Assembly (NCBI GenBank): GCA_020847765.1
Contig: JADLBJ010000177.1
Span: 1-39,008, forward strand
Reading direction: 5' to 3'
Source: Dehalococcoidia bacterium
GTDB lineage: Bacteria; Chloroflexota; Dehalococcoidia; Tepidiformales; Tepidiformaceae
DNA length: 39,008 bases
A model generated the notes under the pieces. It had not been told where the DNA came from. It worked only from the letters and a program-made list of their open reading frames with translations, and searched no databases. A program made the translations under genes and the position numbers. Shown here in pieces: positions 1-8,920 of the stretch; the stretch's first letter is position 1; each line of letters starts with the position of its first letter.

Positions 1-915
1 GTCGAGCGGCGCCCAGCGGCGCGGGTCCGAGGTGGTGAAGAGCACCACTGAGCGGGTGCGCAGAGCGGCGGCCACGTGGGAGACGCCCGTGTCGTTGCTG
101 ACGAGCAGCGCCGCCCCGGCGACGAGGGCGCCGAGCGCTCCCAGCGAGGTCTGCCCCGCAAGGAGCGTCGCTGGCGCCGTCATGCGCGCCGCGACCGCGC
201 GACCCAGCGCCACTTCGCTTTCGGTGCCGGTGAGGACGACATCCAGGCCGCGCCGGGCGAGGTCGTCGCCGGCGGCCGCGAAGGCGTCGGGGGGCCAGCG
301 CCGCCCTGGGTCGCGCGCGCCAGGATGGAGGACGGCGTACCTGCCGAACCGGAGGCCAGCCGCGGCGGGAATGTAATGGAGTGCGGCCTGGTCGGCGGCG
401 TAGAGGGGGAATTCAAGCTGCTCGCCACGCGGGTGGGCGCCGAGGAAGACGACGAGATCCAGCAGCCGGCGGATCTCGTGCCCGTTGTCGGGGTAGGGAA
501 GGAAGCTGTCCGACGACGGTCCGGCGTTCGGGGGCGAGAAGCCGGCAACCACACGGGCCCCGAGCCTGCCGACGACCGCGTTCGTGACTGACCCGTCGCC
601 GTGGAGCTGGACGGCCAGGTCGAAGGCTTGCAGCCGCGCTCGCCGGCAGAAGGCGTCGAGGTCGGCTGGGGAGGCCGGTTGCTCGGGAAGGCCGGGGGCG
701 CCGGGGAAAGGGAGGAAGGCATCGACCAGGTGCGAGAAGCGGGCGGCAAAGCTCGTCGCCCAGGGGAGCCCGATGAGCGTGATGGATGCCTCGGGGAGTG
801 CCGAACGCAGCGCCCGGACGGCCGGCACGGCGCAGAGCAGGTCGCCGAGCTGCAGCGCGCGGAAGACGGCCACGCGCCGCGGCGCAGCAGCGCGCAGGGG
901 GGATGAGGGGTACAT
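1..915 (-). CDS. Glycosyltransferase family 9 (ADP-heptose:LPS heptosyltransferase-like), 3' end cut by window edge
   Basis: Reverse-complement translation from ATG at 915: MYPSSPLRAAAPRRVAVFRALQLGDLLCAVPAVRALRSALPEASITLIGLPWATSFAARF..., then ...YAVLHPGARDPGRRWPPDAFAAAGDDLARRG..., ...LVSNDTGVSHVAAALRTRSVVLF. These are GT9 hallmarks. No stop before position 1, so it is absent from the ORF track. Confidence 0.85.
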   Translation of the reverse strand, partial: MYPSSPLRAAAPRRVAVFRALQLGDLLCAVPAVRALRSALPEASITLIGLPWATSFAARFSHLVDAFLPFPGAPGLPEQPASPADLDAFCRRARLQAFDLAVQLHGDGSVTNAVVGRLGARVVAGFSPPNAGPSSDSFLPYPDNGHEIRRLLDLVVFLGAHPRGEQLEFPLYAADQAALHYIPAAAGLRFGRYAVLHPGARDPGRRWPPDAFAAAGDDLARRGLDVVLTGTESEVALGRAVAARMTAPATLLAGQTSLGALGALVAGAALLVSNDTGVSHVAAALRTRSVVLFTTSDPRRWAPLD

Positions 916-1269
916 GGCACCTCGTGCTCCCCGAAGGAGCGTTGCGATGGGACCACTCTAGGCGGAGATCCATGCGTTAGCGGTTACGTGCGCGGAGAGG
1001 CAAATAACAGCCATCTGCAGACCAGCCTCGGAGCGTCTTTCTTGCCCCGTGCGCACGTGCGCTGGCGCCCGAGGGAGCCGTGCGCAACCCGGCGGCGAAG
1101 GTTACCCGCGAGGTGCGCACTGCGATGCGATTGTTAGAAGTGAGCGAGCGACTGCAAGGGCGAGGAGAGCCCGGCGAGCCTACGCTGAGGGCCCGCCGGG
1201 GCCAGACGGGGACGAGGAGACGGGTAACACGCGCCTGTCACGACGCCGACAGGCAAAGGAGAACGGGCC

Positions 1270-1455
1270 ATGCCAGGGGCTGTACCACGCGACGAACGCA
1301 CTGCCGACGCGGACGCGGCGGGGACAAGGGAGCGGAGAGAGCCAAAGGTGCCGCTCGTCTGGGTGGTCGATCTCGCGTCCCGGCGAGTGGTGCGGCGGCG
1401 GGCGGGCTTGACGCTGGAGGGGCCGGGACTGCCGCTGGCAGGACGCACGCGCTGA
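1270..1455 (+). pseudogene. Small ORF resembling the C-terminal part of a Uma2/DUF820 protein; possible remnant
   Basis: KVPLVWVVDLASRRVVRRRAGLTLEGPGLPLAG resembles the Uma2 C-terminal 'GVPLVWVVDP..R.V.VYR...L.G...LPG' segment; the N-terminal catalytic part is missing. Ends one base before treY. Confidence 0.3.
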
Positions 1456-1456
1456 C

Positions 1457-4234
1457 TTGACGGACGCATGGCCGGGGCGCTACGGCACGCCGCTTGGGAC
1501 GTACCGGCTGCAGCTTCATCGCGGTTTTGGCTTCGCCGAGGCGCGTGCAGCGGCTGGCTATCTGGCGCGCCTCGGGGTTTCCCATCTCTACCTTTCGCCC
1601 GTTTTCACCGCGACGCCGGGCAGCGAACACGGCTACGACGTGGTGGACCACAGCCAGATCAACCCGGAGCTCGGGGGCCTGGCGGGGCTTTACGAGCTGG
1701 GCGAGACGCTGGCGCGGGAAGGGATGGGGCTGGTGCTCGACATCGTCCCCAACCACGTTGGCGTTGGCGGCCGGAACCCCTGGTGGTGGGACGTCCTGCG
1801 CTACGGGCGGGCCTCGCGTTACGCCGGATACTTCGACATCGACTGGGAAGCGCAGCCGCAAATGGAGAGCGGCGTGCTCGTGCTGCCGATGCTCGGCAAG
1901 CCCTTCGGCGTGACGCTGGAGGCCGGTGAGCTGTCGCTCGCCATCGAAGAGAATGACCTTGCGGTTCGCTATTTCGAGAACCGCTTTCCGCTCGCGCCCG
2001 AGAGCTATGCGGCAGTGGCGAGCCTGCCACCATTGGAGTTGCGCGACGAGCTCAACGATCCGGCGGCCTTCGCGTCGCTGGTCGAGGTGCTGGACGGGCT
2101 CGCGCGTGGGGACGCGGAGCGGACGCCGGCACTGCTCGATCGCTGGCGCGAGATCCTGGCGAGCGAGCCGGCGATCCGCGCCCAGCTGGAAGAACAGCTG
2201 GCGGCGATCAACGGCAGGCCGGGAGACCCGGCGAGCTTCGACCGACTCGAGGAGATCCTTCGCCAGCAGCACTACCGCCTGGCGGACTGGCGCGTTTCGG
2301 GCGAAGAGCTGAACTACCGGCGCTTCTTCGACATCAACAGCCTCGCCGGCATCCGCGTGGAACGCGAGGACGTCTTCGAGGAGGTGCACGCGCTCGTCTT
2401 TCAGCTGGTGGCCCGCGGCATCGTGACCGGCGTCCGGGTGGACCACATCGACGGGCTGTACGACCCGGCTAGCTACCTGGCGCGCCTCCGCCACAGGCTG
2501 GACGAGGCGAGCGGGGAGGCGGGCGGCGGCCATGTCCCCATCTATGTCGAGAAGATCCTCGAGGGTGACGAGGCGCTGCCCGGGCACTGGCCCGTCGACG
2601 GCACGACCGGCTATGAGCTGGCGGCGCGCGTCGACGGCCTCCTGGTCGACGAAGAAGGACGGCGCGGGCTGGACGAGACGTACCGCCAGTTCCTCGGGCG
2701 GACGACGCGCTACCAACGGGTCGCGTACGAGGCGCGACTCGAGGTGGCGGAGAGCGCCTTTGCCGGCGAGGTCAACCTGCTGGCGCTGCAGCTCCACCGG
2801 ATCGCGCAGCGCCACCGGCGCCACCGGGACAATACACTCCGCTCGCTCAGGGAAGCGCTGACGGTGCTGCTGGCGTCCTTCCCGGTCTATCGGACCTACC
2901 TCGACCCGGCCGGCGACGACCAGAGCGACCGATTCCTTCGCCAGGCGCTGGAGACGGCCCGCCGGCGAGCGCCGCTCGTCTCGGAGGACGCGCTGGACTT
3001 CCTCGCGGAGGTGCTGTTGCTCGAGGGCGACCTCGAGGAGGAGGAGCGGGCGCGCCGCGAGCACTTCCGCCGGCGCTTCCAGCAGCTTTCTGGCCCTGTG
3101 ATGGCCAAGGGGCAGGAAGACACCACCTTCTATCGGTACAACCGTCTGATCTCCCTGAACGAGGTGGGGAGCGACCCGGCGCGATTCGGCATGCCGCCTG
3201 CCGACGTTCACGCATGGCTCGAGGCCCGGGCGCGGGACTGGTCGGGGGCCATGTTGGCGGGCTCAACGCACGACACAAAGCGGAGTGCGAGCGTACGCGC
3301 CCGGATCCACGTGCTCTCGGAGGTGCCGGACGTCTGGCGGACGGAGGTTTTCGCCTGGCGGGGACTGAACGACCGCCTGCGGGGCACCGTCGACGGCGAG
3401 CCGGCGCCATCGGCAAACGCCGAGTACTACCTGTATCAGACGCTCGTCGGGTCGTGGCCCGAAGGGGGGCTCGACAACGACTACCGCGGGCGGCTGCGCA
3501 CCCATTTCATCAAGGCCATGCGCGAGGCGAAGGCGGAGACCAGCTGGCTGCGGCCGAACGAGGCGTACGAGGAAGCAGCGCTGGCGTTTCTCGACGGCAT
3601 CCTCGACCCCTGGGAGTCGGCCGAGCTGCTGGCGCGCATCGAGGCGTTCGTGACACGCGTGCGGCCGGCGGGGATCCTGAACGCGGTGAGCGGCCTAGTC
3701 GTCCGCGCGCTGGCTCCCGGGTTCCCCGACGTCTACCAGGGAACGGAGCGCTGGCGGTTCTCGCTCACCGACCCCGACAACCGGCGGCCGGTCGACTTCG
3801 CAGCGGCGGAGGCGCTCCTCGGCTGCAGCGGACCTGGCCCGGCACCCGATCTGGCGAGTGACGCCGGCAGGCAATGGCTCGTGCGGACGCTGCTGCGCAT
3901 CCGGGCAGAATGGCGCGAGGCGCTGACGGGTGAATACAGGGGGCTGCAGGTCGAAGGGAGGCGAGCGGACCGTGTGTTCGCATTCGCCCGCAGTGGGCGT
4001 GGGGGCACGCTCGTCGCCATTGTTCCGCGCCGAACCGTGCCGTTGCTCGACGAGGCGGGACGCGTGGCAGCCGAGGCCTGGGAGGATACGCGCGTTGCGC
4101 TGCCCGTCGGAGAAGGCTGGCACGACCTCGCCTCCGGCGGACAGCTTGAGCCCGGCGACACGATCGCGTGCCGTGAGGCGCTCGCACGGCTGCCCTTCGC
4201 GCTCCTCGGCCGACGGGAGGGCGACGGTGGCTGA
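1457..4234 (+). CDS. treY: Malto-oligosyltrehalose synthase
   Basis: GTYRLQLHRGFGFAEARAAAGYLARLGVSHLYLSPVFTATPGSEHGYDVVDHSQINPELGG; GVRVDHIDGLYDP; FPDVYQGTERWRFSLTDPDNRRPVDF. Typical TreY (GH13). TTG start at 1457. Confidence 0.95.
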   Translation: MTDAWPGRYGTPLGTYRLQLHRGFGFAEARAAAGYLARLGVSHLYLSPVFTATPGSEHGYDVVDHSQINPELGGLAGLYELGETLAREGMGLVLDIVPNHVGVGGRNPWWWDVLRYGRASRYAGYFDIDWEAQPQMESGVLVLPMLGKPFGVTLEAGELSLAIEENDLAVRYFENRFPLAPESYAAVASLPPLELRDELNDPAAFASLVEVLDGLARGDAERTPALLDRWREILASEPAIRAQLEEQLAAINGRPGDPASFDRLEEILRQQHYRLADWRVSGEELNYRRFFDINSLAGIRVEREDVFEEVHALVFQLVARGIVTGVRVDHIDGLYDPASYLARLRHRLDEASGEAGGGHVPIYVEKILEGDEALPGHWPVDGTTGYELAARVDGLLVDEEGRRGLDETYRQFLGRTTRYQRVAYEARLEVAESAFAGEVNLLALQLHRIAQRHRRHRDNTLRSLREALTVLLASFPVYRTYLDPAGDDQSDRFLRQALETARRRAPLVSEDALDFLAEVLLLEGDLEEEERARREHFRRRFQQLSGPVMAKGQEDTTFYRYNRLISLNEVGSDPARFGMPPADVHAWLEARARDWSGAMLAGSTHDTKRSASVRARIHVLSEVPDVWRTEVFAWRGLNDRLRGTVDGEPAPSANAEYYLYQTLVGSWPEGGLDNDYRGRLRTHFIKAMREAKAETSWLRPNEAYEEAALAFLDGILDPWESAELLARIEAFVTRVRPAGILNAVSGLVVRALAPGFPDVYQGTERWRFSLTDPDNRRPVDFAAAEALLGCSGPGPAPDLASDAGRQWLVRTLLRIRAEWREALTGEYRGLQVEGRRADRVFAFARSGRGGTLVAIVPRRTVPLLDEAGRVAAEAWEDTRVALPVGEGWHDLASGGQLEPGDTIACREALARLPFALLGRREGDGG

Positions 4235-6077
4235 GTGGCGGGGCAGTCTCGGCGCGATCGTGGAACCCGGGGGGGTGCGCTTCCGGGTCTGGGCGCCGCA
4301 GCCGGAAGACGTGGCACTCGAGCTGCGCGACGGCGACGGATGGGGGCGGACGGTCGCGCTCGAGCGGGAGGAACACGGCTACTGGTCAGGATGGGTGAAG
4401 GGCGTGGAGGACGGGCAGCGGTACCGCTTCCTGGCGGACGGCGCGGCCTACCCGGACCCCTGTTCGCGCTCCCAGCCGGAGGGCGTGCATGGGGCGTCAG
4501 AGGTCGTCGACCCTGGCGCGCACCGCTGGAGCGATCGCGGCTGGCGCCGACCGGGCCTGGAGAACCTCGTCATCTACGAGATCCACGTGGGCACGTTCAC
4601 GCGGGAGGGGACCTTCGGGGCGGCTGCCGCGCGGCTCAGTGAGCTGTGCGCACTGGGAGTGACGGCAGTCGAGCTGATGCCGGTGGCGTGCTTCCCGGGG
4701 CGATGGAACTGGGGATACGACGGTGTGGCGCTCTTCGCCCCCGCGGCGGTGTATGGCGGCCCGGATGGGCTGCGCTGGTTCGTGGAGGCGGCCCACCGCG
4801 AAGGGCTGGCGGTCATCCTTGACGTGGTCTTCAACCACTTCGGCCCGGATGGCAACTACACGGGGGTCTTTTCGACGCAGTACACGACGCCCCGCCATCA
4901 GACGCCCTGGGGCGACGCCGTGAACTTCGACGACGAAGGTTCGGCCGAGGTGCGGCGCTTCTATCGGGAGAACCTGCTGCACTGGCTGCACGAATACCAC
5001 GTCGACGGCTTCCGCTTCGACGCGACGCACGCCATTCGGGACGAGTCGACCAGGCATATCCTGGCCGAGCTGAGTGACGCGGTGCGGACCGGGACACCGG
5101 GCGAGCGGCCGTATCTCTTCGCCGAATCAAACGAGAACGACGTGCGCTACCTGCTCCCCACGGCCGAGGGCGGGTACGGCATGGACGGTGTCTGGGCGGA
5201 CGACTTCCATCACGCGGTGCGGACGCTGCTGACGGGCGAACGGGAGGGTTACTTGCGCAGCTACGCCGGGACGGCCGAGGAGCTCGCGCGAACGGTGGAA
5301 CAGGGGTTCCTGTACGAGGGCCAGGAGGACCTGTTCTTCGGGGGGCCGCGTGGGACGCCGGCGCGAACGCAGCCCTGGCGGCAATTCGTCTACTGCACGC
5401 AGAACCATGACCAGGTGGGCAACCGCGCCCTCGGTCTGCGGCTCGACGCGACGGCCTCGCTGGGCGAACGGCTGGCGGCGGCGACGCTCTTGCTGCTCCT
5501 CCCGCAGACGCCGCTCATCTTCGAGGGTCAGGAGTTCGGGGCGTCGACTCCCTTTCTCTTCTTCACGGACCACAACCCGGAGCTGGGGCGGCTGGTGACC
5601 GAAGGGCGACGGGCGGAGTTTGCCGCGTTCTCGGCGTTTCGCGACCCGGCGCTGCGTGAGCAAATCCCGGACCCGCAGGCTGAGAGCACCTTCCGGCGCT
5701 CTCAGCTGCGCTGGGAGGAGGCGGAATACGGGGCGGGCGCGCTCACGCGGTCCTACTACGAAGAGCTCCTGCGGCTGCGGCGTGAGGACGCGGTGCTGCG
5801 TGGTGTGCGCCACGGGCGCGGACCGTTGCGGGCGCTCGCTCACGGACGGACAGTCCTGGTGGCGCTCGGCGACGGAGCAGAACGACGCCTGATCGCCGCG
5901 AACTTCGGCGACGAGGACGAGTCGATCGCGTGGGAAGGCGCAGGTCGAGGCGGGATTGTCGTCTGCTCCGACGAAGCGCGGTTCGGCGGCGGGGGCAGAA
6001 GCGGGGAGGTGGCCCCTGGGAAGTTACTCGTGCCCCGGCGCGCAGGCCTGCTGGCGGCGGTGCACGGTCGCGGATGA
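4227..6077 (+). CDS. treZ: Malto-oligosyltrehalose trehalohydrolase
   Basis: GTG at 4227 overlaps the treY stop. VRFRVWAPQPEDVALELRDG; YEIHVGTFTREGTFGAAAARLSELCALGVTAVELMPVACFPG; DGFRFDATHAI; LFAESNENDVRYL; QNHDQVGNRALG. Confidence 0.95.
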   Translation: MAEWRGSLGAIVEPGGVRFRVWAPQPEDVALELRDGDGWGRTVALEREEHGYWSGWVKGVEDGQRYRFLADGAAYPDPCSRSQPEGVHGASEVVDPGAHRWSDRGWRRPGLENLVIYEIHVGTFTREGTFGAAAARLSELCALGVTAVELMPVACFPGRWNWGYDGVALFAPAAVYGGPDGLRWFVEAAHREGLAVILDVVFNHFGPDGNYTGVFSTQYTTPRHQTPWGDAVNFDDEGSAEVRRFYRENLLHWLHEYHVDGFRFDATHAIRDESTRHILAELSDAVRTGTPGERPYLFAESNENDVRYLLPTAEGGYGMDGVWADDFHHAVRTLLTGEREGYLRSYAGTAEELARTVEQGFLYEGQEDLFFGGPRGTPARTQPWRQFVYCTQNHDQVGNRALGLRLDATASLGERLAAATLLLLLPQTPLIFEGQEFGASTPFLFFTDHNPELGRLVTEGRRAEFAAFSAFRDPALREQIPDPQAESTFRRSQLRWEEAEYGAGALTRSYYEELLRLRREDAVLRGVRHGRGPLRALAHGRTVLVALGDGAERRLIAANFGDEDESIAWEGAGRGGIVVCSDEARFGGGGRSGEVAPGKLLVPRRAGLLAAVHGRG

Positions 6078-6092
6078 CAGGCGGGGGGCGGA

Positions 6093-8279
6093 TCAGCGGG
6101 TGGGGTGAGTGAGGACAGCGACGGAGCGGCTGGCGAGCGGGTAGGGCGCCTTGCCGCGCAACCGCCGAGCTCCCTCACGCTCATGAGGGCGGGCGGTGTC
6201 GAGGGTGAGTGACCAGCGCTCGGCACCGACAGCGGGGGGTAGGGTGAAGGCGACGCCGGCGGCGCTGGCGTTCATGAGGATGACGATGGCGTCGTCAAGA
6301 ACGGGACGGCCCTCTTCGTCGGTAAGGTCCGAGGCGGCGCCGGCGAGCCAGACGCCCAGGCAGCGGGTCGCTTCGTCGGCCCATTGCTCTTCGGTGAGCT
6401 CTTCGCCGTCGGGCCAGAGCCAGGAGATGTCCTTGAGGCCGCGGCCGCGAATGGGACGGCCCTGGAAGTAGTGGCGGCGGCGCAGCACGGGGTGACGCGC
6501 GCGGAAGGCGACGAGCCGACGCGTCCAGGCGAAGAGGGCGTGCTGTTCGGCGGAAAGGTCCCATGATTGCCAGGCGATCTCGCTGTCCTGGCAGTAGGCG
6601 TTGTTGTTGCCCTGCTGCGTCCGTCCCACGGGGTCGCCGTGGAGGATCATGGGAACACCCTGGGACAGTAGGAGGGTGGTGAGGAAGTTCCGCTGCTGGC
6701 GGGCGCGCAGATCGTTGACAGCGGCGGCGTCCGTCTCACCTTCGGCGCCGCAGTTCCAGGAGAGGTTGTCGTCGGTGCCGTCGCGGTTGTCCTCGCCGTT
6801 CGCCTCGTTGTGCTTGTCGTTGTAGCTGACGAGGTCGCGGAGGGTGAAGCCGTCGTGGGCGGTGACGAAGTTGATGGAGGCATATGGGCGGCGACCATTG
6901 CGGGCGTACAGGTCGGAGGAGCCGGTGAGCCGGTAGCCGAGGTCGCCGGCCTGGCCGGGGTCGCCCCGCCAGAAGCGACGCACGGTGTCGCGGTACTTGC
7001 CGTTCCATTCGGCCCAGAGGACGGGGAAGTTGCCGACCTGGTAACCGCCTTCGCCGAGATCCCAGGGTTCGGCGATGAGCTTGACCTGGGAGACAACCGG
7101 GTCCTGATGGATGATGTCGAAGAAGGCGGACAGGCGGTCGACCTCGTGGAGCTCGCGGGCAAGCGTGGCGGCGAGGTCGAAGCGGAAACCGTCGACATGC
7201 ATGTCGGTGACCCAGTAGCGGAGACTGTCCATGATCAGCTGGATCACGCGCGGGTGGAGCATGTTGAGGGTGTTGCCGGTGCCCGTGTAGTCCATGTAGT
7301 AGCGGCCGTCGCCAGTCAGCCGGTAGTAGGACGGGTTGTCGATGCCGCGGAAGGCGAGGGTTGGGCCGAAGTGGTTGCCCTCGGCCGTGTGGTTGTAGAC
7401 GACGTCGAGGATCACTTCGATGCCCGCCTGATGGAGCACCTTGACCATCGTCTTGAACTCGGCGACGGCGGCGCCGGGGCGGGAGTCGGAGGTGTAGCGG
7501 GTGTCGGGGGCGAAGTAGCCGATCGAGTTGTAGCCCCAATAGTTGCGCAGCCCACGGTCGACGAGGTGCTTGTCGTTGACGAAGTGGTGGACGGGCATGA
7601 GCTCGAGGGCGGTGACGCCGAGCTCCTGCAGGTGGCGCACGACGTGGTGGTCGGCGAGGGCGGAATAGGTGCCGCGCAGCCGCACCGGAATGCCGGGGTG
7701 GAGGAGGGTGAAGCCGCGGACGTGCGTCTCGAGGATCACGGTGTTATGCAGGGGAGTGCCGGGGCGGCGGTCGTCTCCCCAGGAGAAAGCCGGCTCGACG
7801 ACGACGGACTTCGCCATGCCAGGGGCGCTGTCGCGTTCGTCGACGTCAAGGTCGCGGTCGTCGCCTCCCCCGACCGGATAGCCGAACATCGCGTCCGACC
7901 AGTCGACGGCGCCGGAGATTGCCCTGGCGTACGGGTCGAGCAGGAGCTTTGCGGGGTTGAAGCGCATGCCACGTGCCGGGTCGAAGGGGCCGAAGACGCG
8001 GTAGCCGTACAGCTGACCGGGGCGCGCGTCCGGCAGGTAGACGTGCCAGACAAAGTCGGTTTGCTCACGGAGCGTGATGCGCGCGGTCTCGCTGGCGCCG
8101 TGCGCCTGGTCGAAGAGGCAGAGGTCGACCCGTTCGGCGTGCTCGCTGAAGAGAGCGAAGTTGACGCCGCTACCGTCCCATGTCGCACCGAGGGGGTAAG
8201 GGACGCCGGGGAGCGTCCGGTGGGCAGTGATAGCGGCGCCTCCTCGACGGAGTTGTTTCCACTGTAGCGGATGAGGCAC
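6093..8279 (-). CDS. glgX: Glycogen debranching enzyme GlgX / TreX-like isoamylase
   Basis: [132 protein letters not shown]. Confidence 0.95.
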   Translation of the reverse strand: MPHPLQWKQLRRGGAAITAHRTLPGVPYPLGATWDGSGVNFALFSEHAERVDLCLFDQAHGASETARITLREQTDFVWHVYLPDARPGQLYGYRVFGPFDPARGMRFNPAKLLLDPYARAISGAVDWSDAMFGYPVGGGDDRDLDVDERDSAPGMAKSVVVEPAFSWGDDRRPGTPLHNTVILETHVRGFTLLHPGIPVRLRGTYSALADHHVVRHLQELGVTALELMPVHHFVNDKHLVDRGLRNYWGYNSIGYFAPDTRYTSDSRPGAAVAEFKTMVKVLHQAGIEVILDVVYNHTAEGNHFGPTLAFRGIDNPSYYRLTGDGRYYMDYTGTGNTLNMLHPRVIQLIMDSLRYWVTDMHVDGFRFDLAATLARELHEVDRLSAFFDIIHQDPVVSQVKLIAEPWDLGEGGYQVGNFPVLWAEWNGKYRDTVRRFWRGDPGQAGDLGYRLTGSSDLYARNGRRPYASINFVTAHDGFTLRDLVSYNDKHNEANGEDNRDGTDDNLSWNCGAEGETDAAAVNDLRARQQRNFLTTLLLSQGVPMILHGDPVGRTQQGNNNAYCQDSEIAWQSWDLSAEQHALFAWTRRLVAFRARHPVLRRRHYFQGRPIRGRGLKDISWLWPDGEELTEEQWADEATRCLGVWLAGAASDLTDEEGRPVLDDAIVILMNASAAGVAFTLPPAVGAERWSLTLDTARPHEREGARRLRGKAPYPLASRSVAVLTHPTR

Positions 8280-8420
8280 GCCGGAGTGGGCAACGGCCGA
8301 GCGGGGCGTGCTGGGGCGGCCGCTTCATCAGGTGCACGCCGACGGCCGGGGCCTTGATGCCGGCGCGATGAGGCGGGCGGTACAACGGGGGCGGAAGGCA
8401 TGGCGAGAGGAGGCAGGGAA

Positions 8421-8915
8421 ATGGCCACAGCGCCGACGTGCATCATCGCGTACACCGCGGAGGACGATCGCTACCGGGCCGTACGCGAGGCGGCGATAGA
8501 AACGGCACGGGCCGCGGAAGCGCGCCTCATCCTGTACGACATCGACGCGGCGCAGATGTTCGCGTCGCCCCTGCCGACGGAGGAGTGGTCCGGGGAAGGC
8601 GACCGCGACCTCTGGCCGGACAAGCTGGCGCCTGACGACCTGGAGCGGGCGGGACGCCATGGCGTCGCCGAGCAGGTGCGCGCGGCGCGACGGGCGGGCG
8701 TCCAGGCGTTCGCGTGGCTGCCCCAGAAGAAGGGGGCCGACGGCCTGGCCGAGTACGCCGAGGCGCAGGGCGCCGACCTGATCATGATGCCCGAGCAGAT
8801 GGAAGACCCGGGCGTCGTCGACCGCCTGCGCGGCGCCAGCGTGGAAGCGGCCGTCGAGGAGACGGGCAGGCCGGTGGCGGTGGTGGGCGAGGCGGGGGAG
8901 ATCGACTACCGGTAG
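8421..8915 (+). CDS. Universal stress protein (UspA-like) family protein
   Basis: MATAPTCIIAYTAEDDRYRAVREAAIETARAAEARLILYDID...YAEAQGADLIMMPEQ...VEETGRPVAVVG. GGAGG/GGCAGGG Shine-Dalgarno-like sequence before ATG 8421; the ORF also extends to 8400. Confidence 0.6.
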   Translation: MATAPTCIIAYTAEDDRYRAVREAAIETARAAEARLILYDIDAAQMFASPLPTEEWSGEGDRDLWPDKLAPDDLERAGRHGVAEQVRAARRAGVQAFAWLPQKKGADGLAEYAEAQGADLIMMPEQMEDPGVVDRLRGASVEAAVEETGRPVAVVGEAGEIDYR

Positions 8916-8920
8916 GGGTT

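Noticed and set aside
1233-1254. Mini-ykkC (guanidine-II) hairpin with ACGA loop
   Set aside because: ACGA is not closed as a tetraloop by the stem and no second ACGR hairpin was found.
1100-1270. Possible glycine, c-di-GMP or SAH riboswitch, or RNase P RNA, in the treY leader
   Set aside because: Only short fragments (GAGGAGAG, CAGGCAAAGGA) resemble the motifs; the conserved cores and ordering are absent. Kept only as a generic hairpin-rich leader.
1238-3211. 657-aa minus-strand ORF opposite treY
   Set aside because: Low-complexity Arg/Ala/Pro-rich shadow ORF from high GC; the plus strand is unambiguous TreY.
6810-8267. 485-aa plus-strand ORF opposite glgX
   Set aside because: Val/Gly/Glu/Asp-rich antisense translation; glgX on the minus strand has all family motifs.
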